From assembly GCA_017561155.1 (NCBI GenBank), contig JAFZDP010000023.1:1-33255 (forward strand): a stretch of DNA of 33,255 nucleotides. Direction: 5' to 3'. The notes below the pieces were generated by a model. That model had not been told where the DNA came from, ran no database searches, and was given only the letters and a program-made list of their open reading frames with translations. The stretch is from Bacteroidales bacterium (GTDB lineage: Bacteria > Bacteroidota > Bacteroidia > Bacteroidales > P3). The translations under genes were made by a program, and so were the position numbers. Of this stretch, positions 16,224 through 24,857 are shown one piece after another; the stretch's first letter is position 1; each line of letters starts with the position of its first letter.

Positions 16224-18686
16224 ATGAATACAAGACAAACAAAGACACACAGTATTTTAGTGCTCTTGATGATGCTGATATTTGGAAGCATTAGTAGTAT
16301 AGCACAAACTGTTAGTGGTAGCATTACCGATAAGTCGACAGGCGAAACATTGATAGGAGCTACCATTTTGGATGAAATTTCCGGCAAAGGAACAGTGACA
16401 AATTCGCATGGCCGATATTCATTGACCATCAAACAAGATAGTGTATACCTCAGGATATCCTATATTGGGTACGAGTCGCAGTATTTTGGTTTACAGTTGG
16501 ACGATAATGTAGAATTGAATGTACAGCTTAGCCCTGCTATAGAACTTAAGGCTGTAACCATACGTTCCGAACGTCCTACCGATCCAAAAAGTTCGCAGAT
16601 GAGTGCTATTGCTATACCTGTAGAACAGTTGAAATCTGTGCCGGTATTGTTTGGCGAAGTAGATATCCTTAAAACCCTTCAGCTTATGCCGGGTGTGCAA
16701 AGTGGCTCGGAAGGAACAAGCGGAATGTATGTTCGTGGTGGTGGACCCGACCAAAATCTTTTCCTTTTAGATGGTGTGCCTATCTACAATGTCAATCACT
16801 TGGGTGGATTTTTTAGTGCTTTTAATGGCGATGCAGTAAAGAATGTAACGCTCTATAAAGGTAGTTTCCCGGCACGTTTTGGTGGTAGGCTATCCAGTGT
16901 TCTAGATATAACTACCAATAATGGTAACGATAAAGAATATCATGGATTGGTAAATATAGGATTGATTTCGGCAAAACTTTGTTTGGAAGGTCCAATCGTT
17001 AAGGAGAAGACAACCTTTAGTGTTTCGGCACGTCGCACCTACGGCGATGCCTTGTTGCAACCGGTGTTGTGGATGATACAGTCTATGAATGAAGGCGATG
17101 GTATGGAGTCTAAGATATTTGGCGGATATTATTTCTACGATTTGAATGCAAAGATAACACATAAGTTCTCCGAAAAGAGCCGTTTGTATGCTAGCTATTA
17201 CATGGGCGACGATGTTGTGTATGCTAAAATAAAATACGAAGAAAATGGCTTGTTCAATGGTTTTCAAAATGTATATAGCGAATCGTTGAATATGGGAATG
17301 AACTGGGGCAATATAGTTGCAAGTTTGCGTTGGAACTATGTTATAAATCCTAAGTTGTTTATGAATTTGACAGGTTCGTTTACTCGTTATCGCAACGATA
17401 TTGCTATGGGTTACGAATTCTTTGACGAATGGTACGACGAGTCAAGAGGCAACTTCGTTAAGGAAGAGGATATGATGGAGATGAATTATAAATCAGGTAT
17501 AAAAGATTTTGCAGCTCGTGTCGACTTTGATTATACTCCTACATCTGAGCATAATATAAAATTTGGTGGTTCGTTTACTCATCATATATTTACTCCGGAA
17601 GTTATTGGGTTTAAAGTAGAGAGCAATTATACCGACTACTTAGATCAACCGTTTGGCTATGATACTACTATTTCTCAGTCGCTACTTCATGCCAACGAGC
17701 TTAATGCTTTTATAGAAGATGATTGGTCTATTACCGAAGCATTAAAAATGAACTTAGGTTTGGCATTGTCGGGATTTGGTGTCGAAGATGCTTTTTATCC
17801 ATCTATTCAGCCGCGTCTTAGTGGTAGATGGTTGTTGAACGACAACCTTTCTGCAAAGTTCGGATATGCTTATATGACACAATATATGCACTTGTTAAGT
17901 ACTACCGGCGTTAGTTTGCCTACCGATTTGTGGGTGCCGGTAACTGCTAACATAGAACCGATGAATGCTCATCAAGTAGCGGCAGGATTGTCTTACAACC
18001 TACTTGGACTATTAGACCTTTCCCTCGAAGGTTATTACAAAAGTATGGACAATTTGATGGAATATAGAGATGGTGCCACATTCTTTGGTACCAGTGTAGG
18101 CTGGGAAGATAAGGTATGTCTTGGTCGTGGATGGGCTTATGGTGTAGAGTTTTTGGCTCAGAAAACAGTGGGCGATTTTACCGGTTGGTTGGCATATACA
18201 TGGAGCAAAACGATGCGTTTGTTCGACAAACCCGGTCAAGTGTTAAACAATGGCGACCCATTCCCTGCCAAATACGACCGTCGTCACGATTTCTCCATAG
18301 TGTTGATGTATAAACCAAACGATAAGTTTGATATTAGTGCTACATGGGTATATTGTACCGGTAATGCGGCTACATTGGCTATGCACGAGTATGAAATAGT
18401 TCATGGGGCCAACTATAGTAATATATTGCCTCATGTGTCTAGTCGAAACAATTTCCGTATGCCTGACTATCACAGATTAGATATTGGTATGAGCTTCCAC
18501 AAACAAAAGAAACATGGTGTTCGTACATGGAATATAAGCGTATACAATGCATACAACCAACAAAATCCATATATGATTTACGAAGGTAGTCAGTATAATA
18601 GTACAATAAGAGATTACGAACGTACGTTGATGCAGTTGTCGATATTCCCGATAATACCATCTGTGTCGTATCAATACCGATTCTAA
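16224..18686 (+). CDS. TonB-dependent receptor with N-terminal carboxypeptidase-regulatory-like domain
   Basis: An 820-residue outer-membrane receptor. After the signal peptide (cut near SSIAQ, residue 28), residues 29-115 form the CarboxypepD_reg-like domain common in Bacteroidetes receptors (VSGSITDKSTGETLIGATI, then YIGYESQ). The plug domain lies at about 135-235 with LKTLQLMPGVQSG, YVRGGGPDQNLFLLDGVP and GSFPARFGGRLSSVLDI. The remaining part is a beta barrel ending SVSYQYRF with a C-terminal Phe. It would import a ligand across the outer membrane using TonB energy; the ligand cannot be read from sequence. The following DUF4249 lipoprotein is a frequent partner of this receptor subtype, distinct from SusD pairs. 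The length is near the short end for SusC-like proteins, which fits the DUF4249-linked group. Confidence 0.93.
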   Translation: MNTRQTKTHSILVLLMMLIFGSISSIAQTVSGSITDKSTGETLIGATILDEISGKGTVTNSHGRYSLTIKQDSVYLRISYIGYESQYFGLQLDDNVELNVQLSPAIELKAVTIRSERPTDPKSSQMSAIAIPVEQLKSVPVLFGEVDILKTLQLMPGVQSGSEGTSGMYVRGGGPDQNLFLLDGVPIYNVNHLGGFFSAFNGDAVKNVTLYKGSFPARFGGRLSSVLDITTNNGNDKEYHGLVNIGLISAKLCLEGPIVKEKTTFSVSARRTYGDALLQPVLWMIQSMNEGDGMESKIFGGYYFYDLNAKITHKFSEKSRLYASYYMGDDVVYAKIKYEENGLFNGFQNVYSESLNMGMNWGNIVASLRWNYVINPKLFMNLTGSFTRYRNDIAMGYEFFDEWYDESRGNFVKEEDMMEMNYKSGIKDFAARVDFDYTPTSEHNIKFGGSFTHHIFTPEVIGFKVESNYTDYLDQPFGYDTTISQSLLHANELNAFIEDDWSITEALKMNLGLALSGFGVEDAFYPSIQPRLSGRWLLNDNLSAKFGYAYMTQYMHLLSTTGVSLPTDLWVPVTANIEPMNAHQVAAGLSYNLLGLLDLSLEGYYKSMDNLMEYRDGATFFGTSVGWEDKVCLGRGWAYGVEFLAQKTVGDFTGWLAYTWSKTMRLFDKPGQVLNNGDPFPAKYDRRHDFSIVLMYKPNDKFDISATWVYCTGNAATLAMHEYEIVHGANYSNILPHVSSRNNFRMPDYHRLDIGMSFHKQKKHGVRTWNISVYNAYNQQNPYMIYEGSQYNSTIRDYERTLMQLSIFPIIPSVSYQYRF

Positions 18687-18741
18687 AAGGAGTGGTAATT
18701 AAATAAAACAAACTATTGTAAACATAATAAACTAGATAGAA

Positions 18742-19743
18742 ATGAAGAATATAAATAAAATATATACTAAACTATTTGTAGTATTGTTCGCTTGTTCGGC
18801 AGTGTTGCTATCGTGCGAAAAGCCTGTCGATATTCAGTATTTGGATATGGACCCTAAAGTTGTGGTAGAGTCGGTGAGCGAGGTGGATAGTGTAATGGAT
18901 ATAAGGCTTACTTATAGTAGGTGGTTTTTGTCTAACGAAAGCTTTAAAGAGATATCTGATGCAGATGTTATTCTTAAAGTGAATGGCAATGTTGTAGACG
19001 ATATTACATACGGCAAAATAGGTGAAAGTGAAAAAATTTATTATACAGTAAATTCTTATGTGCCTAAAGAAAATGATGAGTTGGAATTAACAATACAAGT
19101 TCCGGGAGAGGAGGTGGTAACATCGTCTTGTGTGGTTCCAAGCAAGCCGGAAGTATCTGATTTGAATGCTGAAGAATACTACGAATATAGAGAATATGAG
19201 TCGTGGGATTATATGATGGATACATTGGTTATTATCAAAGATTCCAATTATTCGGCAGAGGTGTCGTTTGTGCTAAATGATAACCCTGACAAACATAATT
19301 ATTATAAAATAGAAGTTTTGGGAGTATATGATCATGGTGTTTACGTTAATCATCAAGCAATAGAAAATTGCTATTTTGAGTTAGACGATATGTTGCTTAC
19401 ATCTGATATATATACTATAGTAGAGGGTAGTTCAGAATTTTATGGCAATGAATTTATTTTCTCTGATGAAAAGATAAATGGCCAAAATTATCCTATGAAG
19501 CTTAAAATTTCAAATTACGACTATTACCACGAATATTGCCACACATATTATTTGAAAATATCGGAATTGACAGAAGATATGTATCGTTTTTTGCAAACTA
19601 AAACTTCGTCAAGCGACGAGTTAAATACAATGTTAGGAGCAGAGCCTACTCAGATATTTTCTAATATTGATAATGGGATAGGAATATTTGCTGTTTCTTC
19701 ACCAAAGCTTATCAAATTGGATATTAATACAAACAATAAATAA
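18742..19743 (+). CDS. DUF4249-type outer-membrane lipoprotein
   Basis: A 333-residue lipoprotein. The lipobox LLSC puts the lipidated cysteine at residue 25. The following EKPVDIQYLDMDPKVVVES and the strand-rich body with VTSSCVVPSKP match the pattern of DUF4249 proteins, which are typically encoded directly after TonB-dependent receptors of this type. It lies 55 bases after the receptor and is presumably cotranscribed and located with it at the outer membrane. The likely role is in ligand capture or as a receptor lid, by analogy only. The assignment is by pattern and context; a profile search would confirm it. Confidence 0.8.
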   Translation: MKNINKIYTKLFVVLFACSAVLLSCEKPVDIQYLDMDPKVVVESVSEVDSVMDIRLTYSRWFLSNESFKEISDADVILKVNGNVVDDITYGKIGESEKIYYTVNSYVPKENDELELTIQVPGEEVVTSSCVVPSKPEVSDLNAEEYYEYREYESWDYMMDTLVIIKDSNYSAEVSFVLNDNPDKHNYYKIEVLGVYDHGVYVNHQAIENCYFELDDMLLTSDIYTIVEGSSEFYGNEFIFSDEKINGQNYPMKLKISNYDYYHEYCHTYYLKISELTEDMYRFLQTKTSSSDELNTMLGAEPTQIFSNIDNGIGIFAVSSPKLIKLDINTNNK

Positions 19744-19803
19744 TAAAAGTAAGGCAATTAAAAATGCTTTATAGGCTGAATAAGTAGAAGATTAGTGTAA
19801 TAG

Positions 19804-19844
19804 TGGGAGTAGGGAAGACGAATTTACCTGCTCCCATATTTTTT
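19804..19844. terminator. Terminator of the receptor operon, overlapping the end of the convergent gene
   Basis: TGGGAGTAGG (19804-19813) pairs with CCTGCTCCCA (19827-19836) with one T-G pair, followed by TATTTTTTG. The right arm encodes the last codons of the convergent minus-strand gene, whose stop is at 19824-19826. Confidence 0.75.
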
Positions 19845-21008
19845 GTTTAATGCTCCAAAATATTCAAGTATATCAATTAGCTCTTTTGGTTCAGCACCCG
19901 ACGATGTTTTGTAGTAATAGTATTTTCCATCAATGATGTATTCTAGCAGATATGTGCTGCCGTCAATGACGTAAAATCCGCTGTCGTCGTTGTTGCGAGT
20001 AATGTGGCTGAAAGTGTTTATAAGCGACGTTACGGAGTCTGATTCCATCGAAGTGAGTTTGTAGCTCTCATTAATAAATAGCTTAGGTTTGAAAATTCTC
20101 AGATGCTTAAAGTATAATTTGCCGTTTTGGAGACGATATATCCGATTCCCACCCAGTGGATTCATTATTATTAGTCGTATAATACCGTTGTCGCCCACCG
20201 GGTAACAAAGACTCTTTTCTTTGGCTTTTTTCATAAATTTTTTGTGGTAAGAATTGTCAATCGAGTGCTCTTCCCACAGATATAATAGGTTGGTTGTAGA
20301 GTCTTTCCACCATTCTTCCGACATGGGAGGTTGTAAAATAAATACATCCTTGTTGGGTTTTTTAGGTGCTTTTTCGGAGAACTCTATACCCAAATGATAT
20401 GCCAACTGTCGTAAGGGATAATAAAAGTATTGATGCTTTTTGTAGGCATAAAGACAATACTTATAGGCGCTGTCTGCCGAATGTTGCCATCTTCGCCACG
20501 ATGGGAATGGGTACATCCAAGCACTATAGTATAGGCGTGCAAGTTTTAGATAATTAGGATTGTCTGTCCTTACAACATAGTTATCTAATGATTCAATCCA
20601 TATTGTGTCGTATCCATCTATATTTTTTGTCCATACTGACAATGCACTATCTGCGTTTGTCGGCAAATAAACTCTAAGTTTCGGATCTTCTTTTAGAACC
20701 ATAGAGTCTATGTACATATCGGAATTGATGGTAAATACAGGGTAATCATACTTTTTTTCGCCGATTTTATTACATCTGAAATAGCACCGAGAACCAATAG
20801 GAATGTTATCGAAATGTGTTATTGTCGAAGTGTCGCACCAATTATGAAATCTTATAGTATCCTCGCATTCCACTCTCAAGGAAAAGCAAAAACAATCATA
20901 TAGTTGCTTGCCGGTAGGATCAAATACTCGTGCCGAAAAGTTTACTTGTGCCTTACTTGCAAGACTGGTAACTAAAATAGCTACAAATATCAAAATATGT
21001 TTTCTCAT
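19824..21008 (-). CDS. Exported protein of unknown function
   Basis: A 394-residue protein with a clear signal peptide (MRKHILIFVAILVTSLASKAQ). Start at ATG 21008: upstream in-frame codons to 21035 run into the -7 promoter element. The N-terminal 100 residues look like a small beta domain (NFSARVFDPTGKQLYDC, DNIPIGSRCYFRC), reminiscent of carboxypeptidase-regulatory or Ig-like folds. The middle is rich in Trp, Tyr and Lys (for example YYSAWMYPFPSWRRWQ), and the C-terminus has YVIDGSTYLLEYIIDGKYYYYKT. I recognise no family. It has its own strong promoter and converges with the TonB receptor operon. The likely location is periplasm or outer membrane; no lipobox is seen. Confidence 0.75.
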   Translation of the reverse strand: MRKHILIFVAILVTSLASKAQVNFSARVFDPTGKQLYDCFCFSLRVECEDTIRFHNWCDTSTITHFDNIPIGSRCYFRCNKIGEKKYDYPVFTINSDMYIDSMVLKEDPKLRVYLPTNADSALSVWTKNIDGYDTIWIESLDNYVVRTDNPNYLKLARLYYSAWMYPFPSWRRWQHSADSAYKYCLYAYKKHQYFYYPLRQLAYHLGIEFSEKAPKKPNKDVFILQPPMSEEWWKDSTTNLLYLWEEHSIDNSYHKKFMKKAKEKSLCYPVGDNGIIRLIIMNPLGGNRIYRLQNGKLYFKHLRIFKPKLFINESYKLTSMESDSVTSLINTFSHITRNNDDSGFYVIDGSTYLLEYIIDGKYYYYKTSSGAEPKELIDILEYFGALNKKYGSR

Positions 21009-21032
21009 AGCGTTGTTATTTGTTTGAACTTG

Positions 21033-21065
21033 CAAAGGTACACATTTTTTTTTGTATATAACAAA
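21033..21065 (-). promoter_or_regulatory. Bacteroidetes-type promoter of the exported unknown protein
   Basis: Read on the minus strand: TTTG (21062-21065), a 21-base spacer, TACCTTTG (21033-21040). Both elements are exact. The leader before the ATG at 21008 would be only about 20 bases. Confidence 0.72.
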
Positions 21066-21401
21066 ATAGATTACATTATTTATGAGGGAATATTTTTGTT
21101 TTTGTTACACTTTTATGAGGGAGTGACTAAAGTTGTAAGCCGAAAAAGTGATTGCGAAAATTGGTGCCGGGCTAGAGTGTTGTGGTGTATAAGTAGCGAG
21201 ATTGTTTGGTCGACGAGGCTTTTGGTTTTGCAAATCGGTAGTTCGTATTCCAAAACTCCCATGTTTAAGAGTTAAAACTCCCACGTTTAGGGTAGCTAAG
21301 TGTGGGAGTTTTAGGGTGCAAACCACATAGTTTATAATTGCAAATATGGTGGTATAAATATTTCTGCGAATATAATAAAATACAGAAACAAAATAGTTTT
21401 T
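21066..21401. other. Intergenic region without a supported gene
   Basis: About 336 bases between two minus-strand genes. It holds a direct repeat AAAACTCCCA[T/C]GTTTA (21252-21267 and 21274-21289), a hairpin (listed separately) and a stretch around 21150-21250 whose AGTTCGTATTCC word weakly resembles a tRNA T arm. I could not fold a full tRNA. The minus-strand frame here has the look of an antisense-of-tRNA artefact rather than a protein. Confidence 0.5.
21274..21312 (-). terminator. Hairpin terminator downstream of the AsmA-like gene
   Basis: AAAACTCCCAC (21274-21284) pairs exactly with GTGGGAGTTTT (21302-21312) around a 17-base loop. On the minus strand the stem ends in TTTT, 90 bases beyond the AsmA-like stop codon. 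Confidence 0.6.
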
Positions 21402-24400
21402 TTATTCCGTCAGAATGTCTTTTCGTTTTTGTATTATTATGTTTTTCCATTGTCGTCGTACTGCCGAGAATGTCTTGGTACGTTGGTATTCTTTGGAATA
21501 TTTCTTTTCGCCAATCTTTATCTTTAGTTTGGCATTGTCTATGTCGTTCATGTTGCCTTTGTATTTCACAAACATATTTATTCCCAACGGCCATTCTAAT
21601 ACCGATACGTTGTAGTCGAAGTCCATATTCATATATTGTGTTCCTGTTATTCCAACTTTATAACGGTCTAGCTGTAGTACAAATGGCATGAACGATACGA
21701 CTTGTTGTTTCATTATAATTTCCACTGCAAGGCTGTCGATAAGGTTGCGTTCTTTGTTTTTGAATAATAGTAGTTTTGAGAACTTTTGGAATGTTTTGTT
21801 GTCTAGTAGCACAAGGCTGTCGCCACGTAGGTAGCACGATGCCACCAACGACGGCATATTTATGTTCAATGTAGAGTCGAATTCGCCGACAGCGATAATG
21901 TCGGTAGATATAAGTCCTTCGAACGAACGCAACATAGGCAACATAGTGTCTACTGCAGGTACTTTGGTGGTTAAGGTGTTTATGTTTAGCTTATCTATCT
22001 TAAGCTCTGCCGAAAAGTCGGCTTTGGTTTGGTCTATGGCTTTGTATAACAGTGTTATGTTCATAGCACCAAGGTCGGAGGTGAAGTTTAGGTTATCCAA
22101 AAGTATTGATTGGTTTTTCAGTACCACCTCTCCTTGTATATTGCTAAAATTGGCTTTGCCATATATAGCTTGTTTTATGTCGGTGTATAGACTTATGTTT
22201 ATGTTGTCGGGTACTTCAATTACCGACATTGGTACCACAGTATCTGTTGTTGCCAAAAGGCTGTCTGTAGCAGTGGTGGTACTTTCGGATACTACCATCA
22301 CATTCATAAGCTCGTTAATGTTTAGAGTGTTCGATTTTATCGACAAATTGCCTTTAAACTTCTCTTTTCCCGCCAATGCTTTGGTTATGTTGCTGATTGT
22401 TCCGGACATTTGTAGGTCGGAGTTTTTAGCACTCACTATCAGATTTTTTAGTTCTAGATTATCGTTGGATAGCGATAGTTTCATCGATGGCATATTTACG
22501 GCATAGTTTAGCATGCCAAGGTTGGCGGTAGTACCATTTATGCTAAAGCTGGTCGATATTTTCCATTGTTCTGTAAGTGTTTGCAGTAGGTCTGCTTGTT
22601 GTGTTGTGTCGGTAAACGGCTTAAACAGATAGTCTATAGTCTGTTCTGCTGTTAGGTTGCGATAGGCATATTGGTCGTTGGTTAGTTGTTTTATAGGTTT
22701 TAGGTCTATACCTAAGTTTAGTTTGTCGAATATAGCGTTTATGCTATCTGTTTCAAATTTAGTATTGGCAGTGCTAATGTCGCATTTCAGTGTCGGCGAC
22801 TGTTGTGCTTCGGCATTTGGTTCCATGCATACCTTTAGTTTGGTTTTGTGGCTTGTGTAGTGCATATTGCCCATCATTTTAAGGTCTGCATTTGTTAGAT
22901 CAAGGTCGGCAACTGCGAGCATAACTGTGTTGCTGTTTTCGGGAGTAACGGAAGCCTGTACTGTAGTCCTGCCTATAGAGCCGTTTGCCATAGTAGCGTA
23001 GGCAATGTTCATCGAGTCTATCTCTATGTCAGCCCATGCCAATGCAGCATTGTGGTTGTTGCCGGTGGTAGGGTTAACTTTTATTGTTGCCTTCGGGAAA
23101 CTAATGCTCATAGTGTCGGCAGGAATGTCGGCAGCTATATTGTTTAGGTGCATTGTAGCTTGCGCTTTTATTTTGTCCCATTGTTGATTGGTTATATAGC
23201 TTAGTTTTGTGTTTGCGTCTAGGGTTATATCTGTTTGGCCTTTTATGCTTATGTTGCTTACTACAGGGAAGTAGTGTAGTGTGCTATCTATATCGATAGT
23301 TGTGGCAAGATGTGCTTTTATAGCCGGATTTTTCAGTACATTGTTTGCAGTAGCTTGTGCTTCAATGTTGGCACAAACGCTTTTTAGCGAAAAGTTTTTT
23401 ATCGTTGCATGCGATGGTGTATTGTTGTTTAGGTCTACAAAGGCGTTCGCATCTAGGTTTATGCTGTCTATCCAAAAGTTTATGGATTGATGTTTGAATG
23501 CTGCATTGCCAATAGTAATGTCGGTGGCAACGGTAGGGTAGGAGGTTTGTGAGTAAAGTCCTTTTACTTCGGCATCTATGTCCAAACTTCCGCTAGCTTC
23601 TATAGTCGATATTATTGGTACTATTGCTGTAGGAATCATTTTCTTTGCCAAATCGATGGCCGGTACCGAAGCATGTAGGCGTGCATCTACATCTATTTTG
23701 TTAGAGTTGGCAAGCAGTATAGTTCCGTCGGCTGCAAAGGCTATGTCGTTTATGCTTAGGTCGGCTTGTGCAAGGTCTATGCTTATACCGTCGATGTTTG
23801 CCGATAGTTGAGTGGCAAAGTCTATATCTAAATCCTTCACCAGTGTTGTTGTGTCGGTGCGAAACTCTATTTTGTTTAAGTCTAGTGTTAGGTGCAAATC
23901 AGCATTAGGATCGAAGAAGTTACCGTTAAGCTTTATTGCCATCTCGTCGAATTTGCCATAAAGGTTGACATATTGGTCGTCGTAAACTATTTTTCCACTG
24001 GTTATTTCAATATTTTCTATACTGGCCGAGTGTAGGTAGTCTTCCAGTATGAACTCGGTAGTTGTAGTGTCCTCTTCCGATAGAGGGAATATTTCCCAAT
24101 TGGCTTTTCCGGTGCTGTCGGTAAATACAAATGCCTTTATTCCGTCTAGGTATATGGTGTTTATTTCTAGGTCTTTAGTCTCTAGGTATTTTATAGGGTC
24201 TAGTTTTATGCGGCATGAACTGAACGATAGTAGCGAATCTTTGGCGGTAGGGTATTTTTCCGCTGTTTTTTCAAATGCTTTCGACACTATGTTACCCTCG
24301 TTTATGGTAAGATAAAAGTCGGGGTATGTCGACAAGAAAGTGATGTCGATATTTTGAAAATTCACGTCGGCATTGAGTAGTTCGTTTGCAAAATGGTTTA

Positions 24401-24566
24401 CAATTTTAGTTGTTTTTTCTGGAGTAAAAACCATATATAGTGTAGTTCCAACAGCTATAGCTATCAATAGTATAATAACTGCCAAAGGTATAAATATAAT
24501 TTTTGCTATCTTTTTTGCTATGGAATGTTTCTTTTTTTTATGTTCTTTCTTGTCTATATCGCTCAT
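21402..24566 (-). CDS. AsmA-like family protein
   Basis: A 1054-residue protein with a Lys-rich cytoplasmic N-terminus, one transmembrane helix (about 22-46) and a very long periplasmic part rich in beta strands and Asn/Asp/Thr. The segment just after the helix (KIVNHFANELLNADVNFQNI) and the later repeated NISIKG-, LDLN- and SGTISNI-type strands are typical of AsmA and AsmA_2 proteins. These belong to the wider repeating-beta-groove group with TamB and YhdP, which act in lipid transport and outer-membrane homeostasis. The C-terminal part (MNMDFDYNVSVLEWPLGIN) matches the end seen in Bacteroidetes AsmA homologues. It is a single gene, divergent from the giant adhesin, with its own promoter. 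Specific cargo is unknown. Confidence 0.85.
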   Translation of the reverse strand: MSDIDKKEHKKKKHSIAKKIAKIIFIPLAVIILLIAIAVGTTLYMVFTPEKTTKIVNHFANELLNADVNFQNIDITFLSTYPDFYLTINEGNIVSKAFEKTAEKYPTAKDSLLSFSSCRIKLDPIKYLETKDLEINTIYLDGIKAFVFTDSTGKANWEIFPLSEEDTTTTEFILEDYLHSASIENIEITSGKIVYDDQYVNLYGKFDEMAIKLNGNFFDPNADLHLTLDLNKIEFRTDTTTLVKDLDIDFATQLSANIDGISIDLAQADLSINDIAFAADGTILLANSNKIDVDARLHASVPAIDLAKKMIPTAIVPIISTIEASGSLDIDAEVKGLYSQTSYPTVATDITIGNAAFKHQSINFWIDSINLDANAFVDLNNNTPSHATIKNFSLKSVCANIEAQATANNVLKNPAIKAHLATTIDIDSTLHYFPVVSNISIKGQTDITLDANTKLSYITNQQWDKIKAQATMHLNNIAADIPADTMSISFPKATIKVNPTTGNNHNAALAWADIEIDSMNIAYATMANGSIGRTTVQASVTPENSNTVMLAVADLDLTNADLKMMGNMHYTSHKTKLKVCMEPNAEAQQSPTLKCDISTANTKFETDSINAIFDKLNLGIDLKPIKQLTNDQYAYRNLTAEQTIDYLFKPFTDTTQQADLLQTLTEQWKISTSFSINGTTANLGMLNYAVNMPSMKLSLSNDNLELKNLIVSAKNSDLQMSGTISNITKALAGKEKFKGNLSIKSNTLNINELMNVMVVSESTTTATDSLLATTDTVVPMSVIEVPDNINISLYTDIKQAIYGKANFSNIQGEVVLKNQSILLDNLNFTSDLGAMNITLLYKAIDQTKADFSAELKIDKLNINTLTTKVPAVDTMLPMLRSFEGLISTDIIAVGEFDSTLNINMPSLVASCYLRGDSLVLLDNKTFQKFSKLLLFKNKERNLIDSLAVEIIMKQQVVSFMPFVLQLDRYKVGITGTQYMNMDFDYNVSVLEWPLGINMFVKYKGNMNDIDNAKLKIKIGEKKYSKEYQRTKTFSAVRRQWKNIIIQKRKDILTE

Positions 24567-24610
24567 TATTATTGGTTTTATGGAATATCAATCTTGTTTG
24601 TTGATGGCTA

Positions 24611-24642
24611 CAAAAGTAATGTTTTTTTTTGAACTAAACAAG
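24611..24642 (-). promoter_or_regulatory. Promoter of the AsmA-like gene
   Basis: On the minus strand TACTTTTG (24611-24618) is an exact -7 match, and CTTG (24639-24642) stands 20 bases upstream in place of TTTG (one base different). Confidence 0.55.
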
Positions 24643-24738
24643 TGTAAAAGACAATAGATAGTATCTATAGTGTTGCAATATAATTGTTAAATAACTTTTT
24701 TTATCAATTTGAATAGTGTGTATGTTAAAGTAAATGTG

Positions 24739-24746
24739 TAACTTTG
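24739..24746 (+). promoter_or_regulatory. -7 promoter element of the giant T9SS cargo gene
   Basis: TAACTTTG is an exact TAnnTTTG match, 111 bases before the ATG. The nearest TTTG (24708-24711) is 27 bases upstream, too far for a canonical -33, so only the -7 half is supported. Confidence 0.5.
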
Positions 24747-24857
24747 CAACTTTATTGCTAATACTGTAGTATGCGGCAATTCTTTGGTATTTAGATAGAT
24801 GTGGAAAATAAGTGATAAAATAAATAACTAATTATTAATTTAAAAAACAATTCATTA

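Noticed and set aside
21105..21326. A minus-strand frame with a GIRTTDLQNQ-like word, and a possible tRNA in the same block
   Set aside because: Such words often come from DNA antisense to tRNA-like sequence, and I could not build a complete cloverleaf, so neither a protein nor a tRNA is called.
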